This document shows, one piece after another, positions 25,576 through 34,048 of a stretch of 64,000 bases of DNA (the first letter of the stretch is position 1; each line of letters opens with the position of its first letter). Both the position numbers and the translations under genes were made by a program. The DNA lies in assembly GCF_000744815.1 (NCBI RefSeq), contig NZ_JQMQ01000005.1:6405801-6469800 (forward strand). Reading direction: 5' to 3'. This DNA is from Phaeacidiphilus oryzae TH49. Its GTDB lineage: Bacteria > Actinomycetota > Actinomycetes > Streptomycetales > Streptomycetaceae. Below the pieces are notes generated by a model that saw only the letters and a program-made list of their open reading frames with translations, made no database searches and was not told the DNA's origin.

Positions 25576-26169
25576 ATGGCCACCCAGCCGCGCCGCCGCG
25601 CCCCGCGCTCGGACGCGCAGGGCAACCGCGCCCGCATCATCGAGCTCGCGCGCGAGGCCTTCACAGAGAACCCGGGGGCGACCCTCCAGTCCATCGCGAA
25701 GTCGGCCGGGGTCGGCCAGGGCACCATGTACCGGCACTTCCCGCACCGCGAGGCGCTGCTGATCGCCGTCTACCGGGAGGACGTCGAGGCCCTGATCGAG
25801 GCGGCGCCGCGGCTGCTCAGCGCTCACCGGGACGACCCGGTCGAGGCGCTCCGCCGCTGGCTCGACCTCCTCGCCGCCTACGGCCGCATCAAGCACGGCG
25901 CCTCGCTCGCCGTCGAGGCCGCCACCCGGGCCGACCTGGGCAGCCAGTACTACCCGCCGGTCATCGAGGCCCTCGGTTCCCTCCTGGCCGCCGGGCAGCG
26001 GGCCGGCCGGCTGCGGCCGGACCTCGACCCGGACGAGGTCCTGCTCCTCGTCTCGTTCCTCTGGCGCGGCGACAACGGCCCCGACTGGCAGCCCCGTACC
26101 CGCCACATGCTGGACCTGGTCCTCGACGGACTGCGGGTACGCCCGCCTCAGCCCTCCGGCGCCAGGTAG
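25576..26169 (+). CDS. TetR-family transcriptional regulator
   Basis: 197 residues. Residues 15-65 form the helix-turn-helix domain (RARIIELAREAFTENPGATL, then SIAKSAGVGQGTMYRHFPHREAL). The C-terminal domain (70-190) has the FLWRGD element common in TetRs that control SDR or oxidoreductase genes (TetR_C_13-like). It is divergent from the SDR and faces the twin operators 25482-25533, so it is almost certainly the repressor of that pair. Its 3' end overlaps the convergent kptA gene by 22 bp. Confidence 0.92.
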   Translation: MATQPRRRAPRSDAQGNRARIIELAREAFTENPGATLQSIAKSAGVGQGTMYRHFPHREALLIAVYREDVEALIEAAPRLLSAHRDDPVEALRRWLDLLAAYGRIKHGASLAVEAATRADLGSQYYPPVIEALGSLLAAGQRAGRLRPDLDPDEVLLLVSFLWRGDNGPDWQPRTRHMLDLVLDGLRVRPPQPSGAR

Positions 26170-26696
26170 GCCGGCGGCACCGCCTCGACCAGCCACACCC
26201 CGTTGGCCGACACCTCGAATCGGTAGCCGTCCCGGGCCATCCGGGCCGCGTCCACCCGCAGCACCACCGGCCGGCCGCGCCGGGCGCCCACCCGGGCCGC
26301 GCTCCCGGCCTCGGCGGAGAGGTGGACGGCGTGCCGCGTCATCGGCCGCAGCCCCTCCCGCAGGATCGCGTCCACCGCCCCGCCGTGCGTCCCGTGGAAC
26401 AGCAGGTCAGGCGGCACGGCCGGCGCATACCCCAGCTCCACGGCCACGCTGTGCCCTTGGCTGGCCCGGATCCGCGCCGTCGCGCCCGTCCCCTCCACCT
26501 CGAACCGCCGCTTGTCGTTGGTCGCGACGATCTCGTCCAACTCCGCCCGCGACAGCGGCCGTCCATCCTCCGCGAGTGCCGCCAGCAGCCGGTCGACCGC
26601 CACCCAGCCGGCGGAGTCGAGTTGGATTCCCACCAGCTCGGGCCGATGGCGAAGGACCAGAGCCAGGAACCTGGACGACGGGGCACGGCGGGGCAT
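26148..26696 (-). CDS. kptA: RNA 2'-phosphotransferase (Tpt1/KptA family)
   Basis: 182 residues, close to the usual length. The N-terminal winged-helix part contains FLALVLRHRPELVGIQLDSAGWV with the first essential Arg. The NAD-binding half contains RASQGHSVAVEL (essential His), LLFHGTHGGAVDAILREGLRPM and HAVHLS, and ends with FEVSANGVWLVEAVPPAYL. The four family-defining Arg/His/Arg/Arg positions appear intact. Tpt1 removes a 2'-phosphate from RNA with NAD+; bacteria lack the tRNA-splicing pathway that creates this mark in eukaryotes, so the physiological substrate here is unknown (2'-phosphorylated RNA damage or ADP-ribosyl transfer are candidates). Confidence 0.93.
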   Translation of the reverse strand: MPRRAPSSRFLALVLRHRPELVGIQLDSAGWVAVDRLLAALAEDGRPLSRAELDEIVATNDKRRFEVEGTGATARIRASQGHSVAVELGYAPAVPPDLLFHGTHGGAVDAILREGLRPMTRHAVHLSAEAGSAARVGARRGRPVVLRVDAARMARDGYRFEVSANGVWLVEAVPPAYLAPEG

Positions 26697-26733
26697 CCCC
26701 GGACGATAACAGCGGGGTGCGGCCGCGGGCCCG

Positions 26734-27723
26734 CTATTTCAGCCGGGGCAGCACCCGCTCCGCGAACAGCCGCAGGCTGCGCCACCCGTCCTCCACCGGC
26801 ATCCCGCCCACCAGCGGATGGAGGATCACCGAGCCCAGCGGCCCCTGGGCCTCCGCGTCCGCCACGCACTCGTCCGGCGTGAGGCAGCAGTACACCCCCT
26901 CCGCCCGCAGCTCCTCCACCGTGCCGGTCGCATGCGAGGCCACCGCCGAGCTGATCTCGGCCCGCTGCCAGGAGGCGTAGGTCCGGGCCTCGTGGAGGAA
27001 GTACTCCCCGTACCGCGCCCACGCCTGCTCCGGATCCTCCGTGCAGTAAACGAACTTGGACCGCTCGGGCGGCAGCAGCGCGAAGCCGCCGTCCCAGCCC
27101 GCCTCGGCGCTCAACTTCTGGTACGCGTCGGCCAGTTCGGGCAGATTGTCGGCCGAGAAGAACGGCAGCCGCAGCCGTACGGCCCGCTTCACCGCGGCCA
27201 TCGACGTCCCGCCGACCAGCAGCGGCGGATGCGGCTCGGTGTACGGCGGCGGAGTGATCCGCACCGTCCGCCCCCGGTACTCGAACGGTGACCCGGTCCA
27301 GGCGGCGAGCAGCGTCTCCAGCACCTCGTCCTGGATCCTGCCCCGCCGCCTCCACTCCACCCCGAACGCCTCGTACTCGGCCGGCCGGTACCCGATCCCG
27401 GCCACCACCGTCAGCCGCCCGCGCCCGATGTGATCGAGGACGGCGATCTCCTCGGCCAGCCGCAGCGGGTCGTACAACGGCGTGATCAGCGCCGACACCA
27501 TCACCGCGATCCGCTCGGTCCGCCCGAGCACCGCCCCCGCGGTGGCCAGCGGAGCCGGACTCCACCCGTCCTCCGCGCAGTGATGCTCCTCCAGCGTCAC
27601 CAGGTCCACCCCGGCCTCTTCGGCGAACGCCGCCATCTCCACCGTCGCCCGATACCGCCCCGAGACATCCCCCCGCCCCAGCCCGGGCGCCACTTGGTTG
27701 AACCGCACTACGGTGCTCGCCAT
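26734..27723 (-). CDS. LLM-class (luciferase-like) flavin/F420-dependent monooxygenase
   Basis: 329 residues with the bacterial luciferase-like TIM barrel. Recognisable elements are EEAGVDLVTLEEHH, the conserved RTERIAVMVSALITPLYDPL, EEIAVLDHIGRGRLTVVAGIGYR and PPLLVGGTSMAAVKRA. It would oxidise a substrate with reduced flavin or use F420. ATG 27723 is preferred over the ATG at 27741, because GGGAAGG precedes it at a good distance and the 27741 codon lies inside a palindromic operator (27741-27757). It stands alone, facing the low-GC island. Residues near the end (EDGWRSLRLFAERVLPRLK) match the family C-terminus. Confidence 0.9.
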   Translation of the reverse strand: MASTVVRFNQVAPGLGRGDVSGRYRATVEMAAFAEEAGVDLVTLEEHHCAEDGWSPAPLATAGAVLGRTERIAVMVSALITPLYDPLRLAEEIAVLDHIGRGRLTVVAGIGYRPAEYEAFGVEWRRRGRIQDEVLETLLAAWTGSPFEYRGRTVRITPPPYTEPHPPLLVGGTSMAAVKRAVRLRLPFFSADNLPELADAYQKLSAEAGWDGGFALLPPERSKFVYCTEDPEQAWARYGEYFLHEARTYASWQRAEISSAVASHATGTVEELRAEGVYCCLTPDECVADAEAQGPLGSVILHPLVGGMPVEDGWRSLRLFAERVLPRLK

Positions 27724-27740
27724 ACCGGGCCTTCCCATCA

Positions 27741-27757
27741 TCTGACGGTACGTCAGA
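27741..27757. promoter_or_regulatory. 17-bp perfect palindrome upstream of the LLM gene
   Basis: TCTGACG-GTA-CGTCAGA, a 7-3-7 palindrome, lies 17 bases upstream of the preferred start. It resembles the TGACG/CGTCA operator at 14183-14197 but has a longer centre. A TetR-type repressor is the likely binder; no such regulator gene is adjacent, so it must be encoded elsewhere. Confidence 0.7.
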
Positions 27758-27924
27758 AACTGGGTGTATCACTCCCCGATCGAGACAGCAAGCGTCGTAC
27801 TTCCCCCGGGTTTCACCAGTTTGGTCAAGTCGCCACCACCGCAAGGTAGTTGCTGGCAGCATTCATCCTCGTTCCAATCGATCAGCCTCCGGCGGGAGCC
27901 GGGAGATCAGCGTCTGGGGGGTAC

Positions 27925-28272
27925 GTGGAGGCGGAGATCCGACTCGTTGATGCGGACGGTTCGAGCAGCTTGGTTGATCTTGGCCGATGGCTGAGTGGTC
28001 AGCGCGGTCTAGTTGGCAGGGTTCGACAAGTACGTGGAGCGGTTGGTGAGCAGGAGCTGAGTGGTGGGGCCGTAGAGCTCCTCATGGTGGCTGTGGGGTC
28101 CGGCGGTACAATCTCCGTCCTGTCCAACGCGTTGAGCGCCTGGCTGGGAAGCCGGAACGAGACCATTCGCATCGCGAACGGAGATACGACGGCGGAATTT
28201 CCCGCAGGCACCGATCCGCAGACGTTGGAGAAATACCTCAACTTGCTCCGGAGTGACGCAGATGGCGGGTGA
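27925..28272 (+). CDS. EACC1-like effector-associated constant component
   Basis: 115 residues. The pattern MEAEIRLVDADG, then ELLMVAVGSGGTISVLSNALSAW followed by RNETIRIANGDTTAEF matches the small alpha/beta EACC1 proteins (effector-associated constant component 1) described next to caspase-like and other protease genes in actinobacterial conflict systems: a hydrophobic strand, GSGG turn, helix ending W-L, then two strands. GTG 27925 is preceded by a G-rich tract and starts where family similarity begins; ATG 27850 would add 25 unlike residues. It overlaps the caspase gene by 11 bp, implying stoichiometric co-translation. Its role is presumed regulatory: controlling or tethering the protease. 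Confidence 0.8.
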   Translation: MEAEIRLVDADGSSSLVDLGRWLSGQRGLVGRVRQVRGAVGEQELSGGAVELLMVAVGSGGTISVLSNALSAWLGSRNETIRIANGDTTAEFPAGTDPQTLEKYLNLLRSDADGG

Positions 28273-29428
28273 AGTAATCGACTTCGATCGGTCTCGAGCC
28301 ATCCTCATCGGCGTCGCTCACTACGACGATAAGAGATTCCGCGAGATTCCAGCCGCCGAAAATAGCGTTGCTCGCATGCATGCAGTGCTGACTGACCCTT
28401 CCTTGGGTGGCTGGCCGGAGCCGCGAGTTTCGGTCCATGTGGACCCGCGTGCTACTGGCTCCTTCGCGGCAGATCTGGCCGATCTCGCTGTGACCGCTGA
28501 GGAAGCCCTATTTTTCTACTTTGTGGGCCACGGGGCACTTAGTACCATGAACGAGTTATGTTTGGCACTCAGTGACACACGCTGGGATCACGTGGAACCG
28601 ACGGGCTTGCATTACGCCGCAGTAAAGAGAATCCTCAAGCATAGCGCCGCACGCCTTAAGGCCGTGATTCTTGATTGCTGCTACTCCGGCCAGGCAATAG
28701 AGGCGCTTAGTGGAAATGTGATCGATAGCCTTGCGCTATCAGGAAGCACCGTTATCACCGCGGCTGACCAAGCCGCACATGTAGTTCCGCTGGAGCAGCA
28801 GGCCACGGCGTGCACGTCGTTCACTCATCATCTGTTGAGCATCCTCGAAGAGGGGCGCTCGCATGGTCCGGATGTGCTCACGTTGCAGGAGGTCTATCCG
28901 ATCCTGCAGAATCGGCTTCGCGAGCATGATCTGCCAGCCCCGAACCAGCGCACGACTGAGTCCGCTGGACTCTTTCCGCTCGCTCGGAACCGTGCTGTAG
29001 CTATAGCGTCGCTGAGGGTGACTGCAACGGCCGCGCAACTTCCAGTCGGCGAGCGATTTGCCTTGGTTATCTGGCGAACTAGCAGTTCCTATCTAGTCGA
29101 TGCCGACGGCCGACGTTACGACGAAACGGACGACGACGAGGAAGCCCTGCTTGAGGATGACCGCCAGTGGTGGTCCATTGCCCGTTGGCGGACGCCAAAT
29201 CTCAAAGCTTTGGTTGTAGTCACCGACGGCAGGGTCGGACGCATCCGCGAAGTGCAGGGGGTGGACGAGAAAACCACCGCCGCGGGCAGGAATAGCAAAC
29301 TCGTGCTGATGGTGAGTCCGCCGCTGGACTCAGACGGCGTGGTGCGGGCTCTGCCGGGGCTACCCTTCGCGCTCGGCGACGCGTACCCGGCCGTCCAGGG
29401 AAAACTGCGAGAGTACATCACTTTCTGA
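28262..29428 (+). CDS. Caspase-family (C14, metacaspase-like) cysteine protease
   Basis: 388 residues. The caspase fold spans about 10-245: AILIGVAHYDD at the first strand, the catalytic His in FYFVGHGAL (H90) and the catalytic Cys in VILDCCYSGQA (C140). Both are intact. Residues 250-388 form a second, beta-rich domain with an acidic stretch (DETDDDEEALLEDDRQWW) that I do not recognise; it may sense or bind the partner. ATG 28262 has a GGAG site 8 bases upstream; GTG 28253 does not. Codon 99 is TTA (28556-28558), the leucine codon read by bldA tRNA in Streptomyces. GC content is far below that of neighbours. Confidence 0.88.
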   Translation: MAGEVIDFDRSRAILIGVAHYDDKRFREIPAAENSVARMHAVLTDPSLGGWPEPRVSVHVDPRATGSFAADLADLAVTAEEALFFYFVGHGALSTMNELCLALSDTRWDHVEPTGLHYAAVKRILKHSAARLKAVILDCCYSGQAIEALSGNVIDSLALSGSTVITAADQAAHVVPLEQQATACTSFTHHLLSILEEGRSHGPDVLTLQEVYPILQNRLREHDLPAPNQRTTESAGLFPLARNRAVAIASLRVTATAAQLPVGERFALVIWRTSSSYLVDADGRRYDETDDDEEALLEDDRQWWSIARWRTPNLKALVVVTDGRVGRIREVQGVDEKTTAAGRNSKLVLMVSPPLDSDGVVRALPGLPFALGDAYPAVQGKLREYITF

Positions 29429-29492
29429 GGCCGACCGGATGTGGTAAGCATCAGAGGTACGGGAAAAGACCAAGAGGAAATCAGGAGTTGCT

Positions 29493-32400
29493 GTGACCGA
29501 CGCTCTCGACGGGCGCGAGCCAGTGGCCGGCGTGTATGAGCAACTGGTGACCGATGTGCTTGAAGCACAGGTCGGTCCGCTGCGGGAGACCGGCTGGCAG
29601 ATCGTGGAAGGGGCGGTCGGCCAAGAGTCGGTTCCGCATGTATTGGCTCGACATGTCGGACGGCGTACGGCGCGGGCGCTGGGAGCGCTGCCTGCGGAAC
29701 GGCGGGTCGAAGTGGCCAACCGTTTGCTGCGGCTGCTCCAGGAAGCGGCAGAAGATGAGAGAGCTGAGCAGATCGTCGAGGGTCCGCGGCAGTTGCTTGC
29801 TCTTGCTGAGAAGGAAGCGCCTGGTGTTTATGCGATCCGCCCGGCGACGCCGCTTTCTGAATCGGCGCTCCTCACCAACGCCCCGGAGGACCCGAGCCTG
29901 GGGACAGAGTTGCGAGCCGAGCTTGCCACGGCAGACCGGGTTGATCTGATCTGCGCCTTCGTCAAGTGGTACGGCCTGCGCGTGTTGGAGGAGTCTCTGC
30001 GCGCAGTGGCGGCTCGCGGAGTACCCATTCGTGTGGTGACCACCACCTATATGGGTGCCACTGAGCGCCGTGCCCTGGACCGGTTGGTCCGTGAGTTTGG
30101 CGCAGAGGTGAAGATCAACTATGAGCTTCGCTCTACCCGGCTGCACGCCAAGGCTTGGCTCTTTCGCCGCGGCAGCGGTTTTGACACCGCCTACGTTGGC
30201 AGTTCCAACCTATCCCGAGCCGCCCTGCTCGACGGCATGGAGTGGAACGTCCGGCTGTCCTCGGTGAGTACTCCTGACGTCCTCAAGAAATTCGAAGCCA
30301 CCTTTGACTCGTATTGGAGTGAGTCGTCTTTCGAGACCTATCATCCGGATCATGACGCGGAGAGACTGGACGACGCACTAGCGTCCGCGTCGGGGCGAAC
30401 GCAGGCCGGTGCCGAGTCGGGGTCGAGAAGCATCAGTCTCTCGGGTCTGGAAGTGCGTCCCTACAAGCATCAAGAGGACATGCTCAGCCAATTGGCCGCA
30501 GAGCGGGACATCCACTCGCGGCACCGAAATCTGCTGGTCGCGGCGACCGGCACGGGCAAAACGGTGATGGCAGCACTCGACTACCGTGGGCTGCTCCGCA
30601 AGCTCGGCCGAAGGCCGGATCAGCTCTCGCTGCTCTTTGTGGCACACCGTCAGGAAATTCTGCGGCAGTCACTGCGTACCTACCAGGACGTGCTAATCGA
30701 CGCCAACTTCGGTGAGCTGCTGGTGGATGGTGAGGAACCGAGCAATTGGCGGCACGTCTTCGCCAGTACGAGGTCGCTCAATCCTGCCCGGCTGGAGGCC
30801 CTCGCCTCTGACCACTTCGACGTCATCGTCATTGATGAGTTCCATCACAGCGTTGCTCCCACCTACCGTCGGATTATCGACCACTTTCAGCCGATGGAGC
30901 TCTTGGGTCTGACTGCGACTCCCGAGCGCGCTGACGGTCGGCACGTTCATCTGGAGTACTTCGACGGCCGAATTGCCGCCGAGATGCGTCTCTGGGAGGC
31001 GTTGGAGAACGACCTGCTTAGCCCCTTCCACTACTTCGGGATCGCAGACAACACCGATCTGTCCGCAGTGGCCTGGCGTCAAGGAGCGTACGATGCTGCC
31101 GATCTCGACCGGCTATTCACCGGGAACGAGGCTCGCGCCAGGCTAATTGTGAAGGCATTGCACGACAAGGTCAGTCAGCCGCAGCAGATGCGCGCCCTGG
31201 GTTTTTGTACCTCGGTCGGCCACGCGCGCTTCATGGCCGCGTACTTTCAGCGAGCGAATATTAACGCGGTCGCATTGGACGGCACCACCCCAAGCAGGGA
31301 ACGGAAGCAGGCTTTGGAGCAGCTACGAAACGGGGCTCTGCAAGTTCTGTTCTCCGTGGATCTATTCAATGAGGGCCTGGATATTCCGGACGTCGATACC
31401 CTGCTGCTGCTCCGGCCCACGCAGAGCGCAACGGTCTTCTTGCAGCAGTTGGGGCGTGGACTTCGTAGGACCGAAAACAAGCCTGTGTTGACCGTCCTTG
31501 ATTTCGTCGGCCATCATAGGGCGGAGTTTCGCATCGAGGAGCAATTTCGGGCGCTGACCAACCTGACGCGACGTCGACTGGAAGAGCACGTTAAGCTGGA
31601 TTTCCCACAGTTGCCTTCGGGCTGCCAGATCATTTTGGATCGGAAGTCGAAGGAAGCAGTTCTCGAGAACATTCAGGCGCAACTGAAACTGGGCATCAAG
31701 GGCTTGACCGCCGAAGTGCGCGAGTATGCACGACCCGAGATGGCCGACTACCTACTCGAAAGCCGTCGGGAGCCGGCCGATCTCTACCGGGGGAGCAGCA
31801 GTTGGACGGTACTGCTGAGGCGGTCAGGGCTACTTGAGGGGCAAGCGCCGGAGGGCGAAGCGGCGCTGCTCAAGCGGATGCCCGCGTTTCTCCATGCTGC
31901 GGACCCTTTGAGGGTCTCGGCCTATACCGAGCTGCTGGAGGACGATGCGCGCCCGTACGGCGAGTTGACGGAGAAAGAGCAGGGATTCGCCCGCATGCTC
32001 TTCTTCACGCTCTGGCCGACCGGAGGTGGCTTCGCCGACTACCAAGCGGGATTCGAAAGTCTCCGCGAGCAGCGGGCCTTCCGTAGCGAAGCACGGCAAC
32101 TGCTGGCGTGGAACCTTGACCATACACGGCGTCCCACTTACCCGCTCCTTGGAGCGCACGCCACGGTCCCACTCGCGGTGCACGCAGACTACTCACGTGA
32201 GGAGATCTTGCCCGCTCTGGGAGCCTCTCAGCTCGGCGGTTTTCTGCCGGGGACCTTTCGGGAGGGGGCGAAGTGGTGCTCGGCCACCGACACCGATGCG
32301 CTACTAGTCACGCTTACCAAGGACGAGAAGGATTTCAGTCCGACCACACGCTACCGCGATTACGCGCTCAGTCCGAAACTGTTCCACTGGGAGTCCCAGA

Positions 32401-32648
32401 ACAGCACATCTCCAAGCTCTGGTGTTGGTTTGCGCTATCAGCACCATAAAGAGCAGGGGACCCATGTCCTGCTCTTTGTGCGGCGGTTCAAGAAAACCGA
32501 CTCCGGCGGTCCCCAGCCTTGGACGCTTCTCGGGCCGGTGGATTACAAGTCACATGAGGGCAGTAAACCGATGGCTATCGTCTGGCAACTGCACCGGGAA
32601 CTACCGCCGGACATCGAGCTCCTCTCGGCGGTTGCGGGGGTCGGTTGA
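29493..32648 (+). CDS. PLD-nuclease/SF2-helicase protein with C-terminal DUF3427
   Basis: 1051 residues. An N-terminal helical region (1-130) is followed by a PLD-type nuclease domain (about 135-280) with TRLHAKAWLF (H218, K220) and VGSSNLS (S237-N239), a single HKD half. The superfamily 2 helicase (about 320-690) has Walker A ATGTGKT (G353-T357), DEFHH as motif II (D448-H451), TATPER (474-479), and motif VI QQLGRGLRRT (651-660). Residues about 745-1045 form DUF3427. This fusion is widespread in bacterial defence islands and is expected to bind and cut or unwind invading DNA. AGGAG precedes GTG 29493. Codon use is low-GC like the two upstream genes; 64 bp separate it from the protease. Confidence 0.92.
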   Translation: MTDALDGREPVAGVYEQLVTDVLEAQVGPLRETGWQIVEGAVGQESVPHVLARHVGRRTARALGALPAERRVEVANRLLRLLQEAAEDERAEQIVEGPRQLLALAEKEAPGVYAIRPATPLSESALLTNAPEDPSLGTELRAELATADRVDLICAFVKWYGLRVLEESLRAVAARGVPIRVVTTTYMGATERRALDRLVREFGAEVKINYELRSTRLHAKAWLFRRGSGFDTAYVGSSNLSRAALLDGMEWNVRLSSVSTPDVLKKFEATFDSYWSESSFETYHPDHDAERLDDALASASGRTQAGAESGSRSISLSGLEVRPYKHQEDMLSQLAAERDIHSRHRNLLVAATGTGKTVMAALDYRGLLRKLGRRPDQLSLLFVAHRQEILRQSLRTYQDVLIDANFGELLVDGEEPSNWRHVFASTRSLNPARLEALASDHFDVIVIDEFHHSVAPTYRRIIDHFQPMELLGLTATPERADGRHVHLEYFDGRIAAEMRLWEALENDLLSPFHYFGIADNTDLSAVAWRQGAYDAADLDRLFTGNEARARLIVKALHDKVSQPQQMRALGFCTSVGHARFMAAYFQRANINAVALDGTTPSRERKQALEQLRNGALQVLFSVDLFNEGLDIPDVDTLLLLRPTQSATVFLQQLGRGLRRTENKPVLTVLDFVGHHRAEFRIEEQFRALTNLTRRRLEEHVKLDFPQLPSGCQIILDRKSKEAVLENIQAQLKLGIKGLTAEVREYARPEMADYLLESRREPADLYRGSSSWTVLLRRSGLLEGQAPEGEAALLKRMPAFLHAADPLRVSAYTELLEDDARPYGELTEKEQGFARMLFFTLWPTGGGFADYQAGFESLREQRAFRSEARQLLAWNLDHTRRPTYPLLGAHATVPLAVHADYSREEILPALGASQLGGFLPGTFREGAKWCSATDTDALLVTLTKDEKDFSPTTRYRDYALSPKLFHWESQNSTSPSSGVGLRYQHHKEQGTHVLLFVRRFKKTDSGGPQPWTLLGPVDYKSHEGSKPMAIVWQLHRELPPDIELLSAVAGVG

Positions 32649-32656
32649 TCGTCGGC

Positions 32657-34048
32657 CTAGCGGTTCCCCCGGTTGATGCGGGCCGGTAGGCCGTCTGGGC
32701 TGGTGGCGGGGATGAGGGAGCCGTAGCCGGTGGCGGACCAGGGGCTTCGGGCGGGGGGGAGTTCGAAGTACGGGGTGGGGGTGCCGTCGGCGGCCTCGTC
32801 GGTGAGGACCTCCGGGGCGCGGTGGCTGCGGAGGGCGTCGGCGCACGGGGGGCAGGTGGCCACGTCGAGGTGGTCGCGTCGGCCCAGGGGGCGCCAGTTG
32901 ATGAGTTCGGCGGCGCGGCCGTGGAGGGGGTTGAAGAAGCAGAGGGGGAGGGCCTCGTCGGGTTCGATGCCCGGGTCGAGGGCGTCGTGGCCGGTGGTGA
33001 CGAGGGAGAGGACGCCGGCGAGGTCGGGGAGGCCGTGGGCAGTGTCGAGCACCTTCTCGGCGGCGGCGTAGGAGTCCAGGGCGAGTTGGAGGTGGGGCGT
33101 CCGCGCGGGCGCGGCCTGCTGGATGGCCTCGCCGAGGGCGAGCACCTCCGCCTCGGCGTGGCGGCGGAGTTCCGTCGCGTCGGCGTCCCTGGCGGCGGCG
33201 AAGACCGCCCGGGGGAAGGTGAACGGCTTGGCGTCCCGGCGGGAGCGGCCGGTGGCCACCCCGCGGCGGGCCCTGGTCTGGATCCGGCGCAGCGTCAGAA
33301 GCAGGGCGAGGACCAGCAGTACGGCGACCACGATGCCGCCGGCGACCAGGGAGGAGGTGGAGCCCTTGCGGCCGCCGGCGGAGTGGGAGGAGGCCGAGTC
33401 GGAGCTGCCGGAGTCCAGCGAGGCGGTGGCCTGCTGGTACACCTTGGTGCCGTCGCCCTGCTTGATCAGCTGGACGGCCTTGGCCACCCGGTCGGCCAGC
33501 CCGGCGTTCTGGTAGGCGGGGAGGAAGCCGACCGCGCTGACCGCGTCCGCCGCCTGATACTGCCCGTACGGCCAGGAATGGCCGTTGAGTTCGTCGTTGC
33601 CCAGATCGCCGAGGGTGATCACCACCATCGGCGTGCGGCTCATCCGGTCGTGGACCACCTCGGCGAGGTTGTCGGGGGAGCCGTTGAAGGAGTCGCCCTT
33701 CACCAGGGGGAGGAGGACGGCGTAGATAGGGAGATGGGTGGCCCGGATCTGCTGGGCCAACTGCCGCTGCCGCGCGGGCGGCACGGCGCTGGCGAAGGAC
33801 GGGTCCACGTAGACGGGGTCGCCGCGGAGGGCGTCCGCGATCCGCTGGCCGGGGCTGACGGAGCCTGGAGCGGAGGCGGGGACGGAAGCGGAGGCGGGGC
33901 CGGCGGCCGGGGCGTGCGAGGGGGAGGGGGACGCGGCAGCGGCATCGGCGCCGGCAGCGCCGCCCAGCGCGAGCCCCGACCCGAGCCCCAGTGTGAGCGC
34001 GAGCCCCGAGAGCAGCCGGACGAGGCGGCGGACACGGTCATTGGACAC
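32657..34048 (-). CDS. Membrane protein with TPM-like exported domain and cytoplasmic Cys motif, function unknown
   Basis: 463 residues. A signal-anchor (residues about 8-37, LVRLLSGLALTLGLGSGLAL) is followed by an Ala/Ser/Pro-rich linker. The extracytoplasmic domain (about 65-215) contains DPVYVDPSFASAVPPARQRQ, HLPIYAVLLPL and VVHDRMSRTPMVVITLGD. A transmembrane segment (about 233-255) is followed by a cytoplasmic domain with LCFFNPLHGRA and CPPCADAL. The exported domain resembles TPM-type domains. The four Cys residues could form a small metal site. It overlaps the 3' end of its paralogue at 34038-36248 by 11 bp, so the pair is coupled. No function is known to me. Confidence 0.8.
   Translation of the reverse strand: MSNDRVRRLVRLLSGLALTLGLGSGLALGGAAGADAAAASPSPSHAPAAGPASASVPASAPGSVSPGQRIADALRGDPVYVDPSFASAVPPARQRQLAQQIRATHLPIYAVLLPLVKGDSFNGSPDNLAEVVHDRMSRTPMVVITLGDLGNDELNGHSWPYGQYQAADAVSAVGFLPAYQNAGLADRVAKAVQLIKQGDGTKVYQQATASLDSGSSDSASSHSAGGRKGSTSSLVAGGIVVAVLLVLALLLTLRRIQTRARRGVATGRSRRDAKPFTFPRAVFAAARDADATELRRHAEAEVLALGEAIQQAAPARTPHLQLALDSYAAAEKVLDTAHGLPDLAGVLSLVTTGHDALDPGIEPDEALPLCFFNPLHGRAAELINWRPLGRRDHLDVATCPPCADALRSHRAPEVLTDEAADGTPTPYFELPPARSPWSATGYGSLIPATSPDGLPARINRGNR

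Noticed and set aside
27742-32656. Transposon or prophage as carrier of the low-GC island
   Set aside because: No transposase, integrase, phage gene, terminal inverted repeat or flanking direct repeat could be found; horizontal origin is inferred from base composition only.
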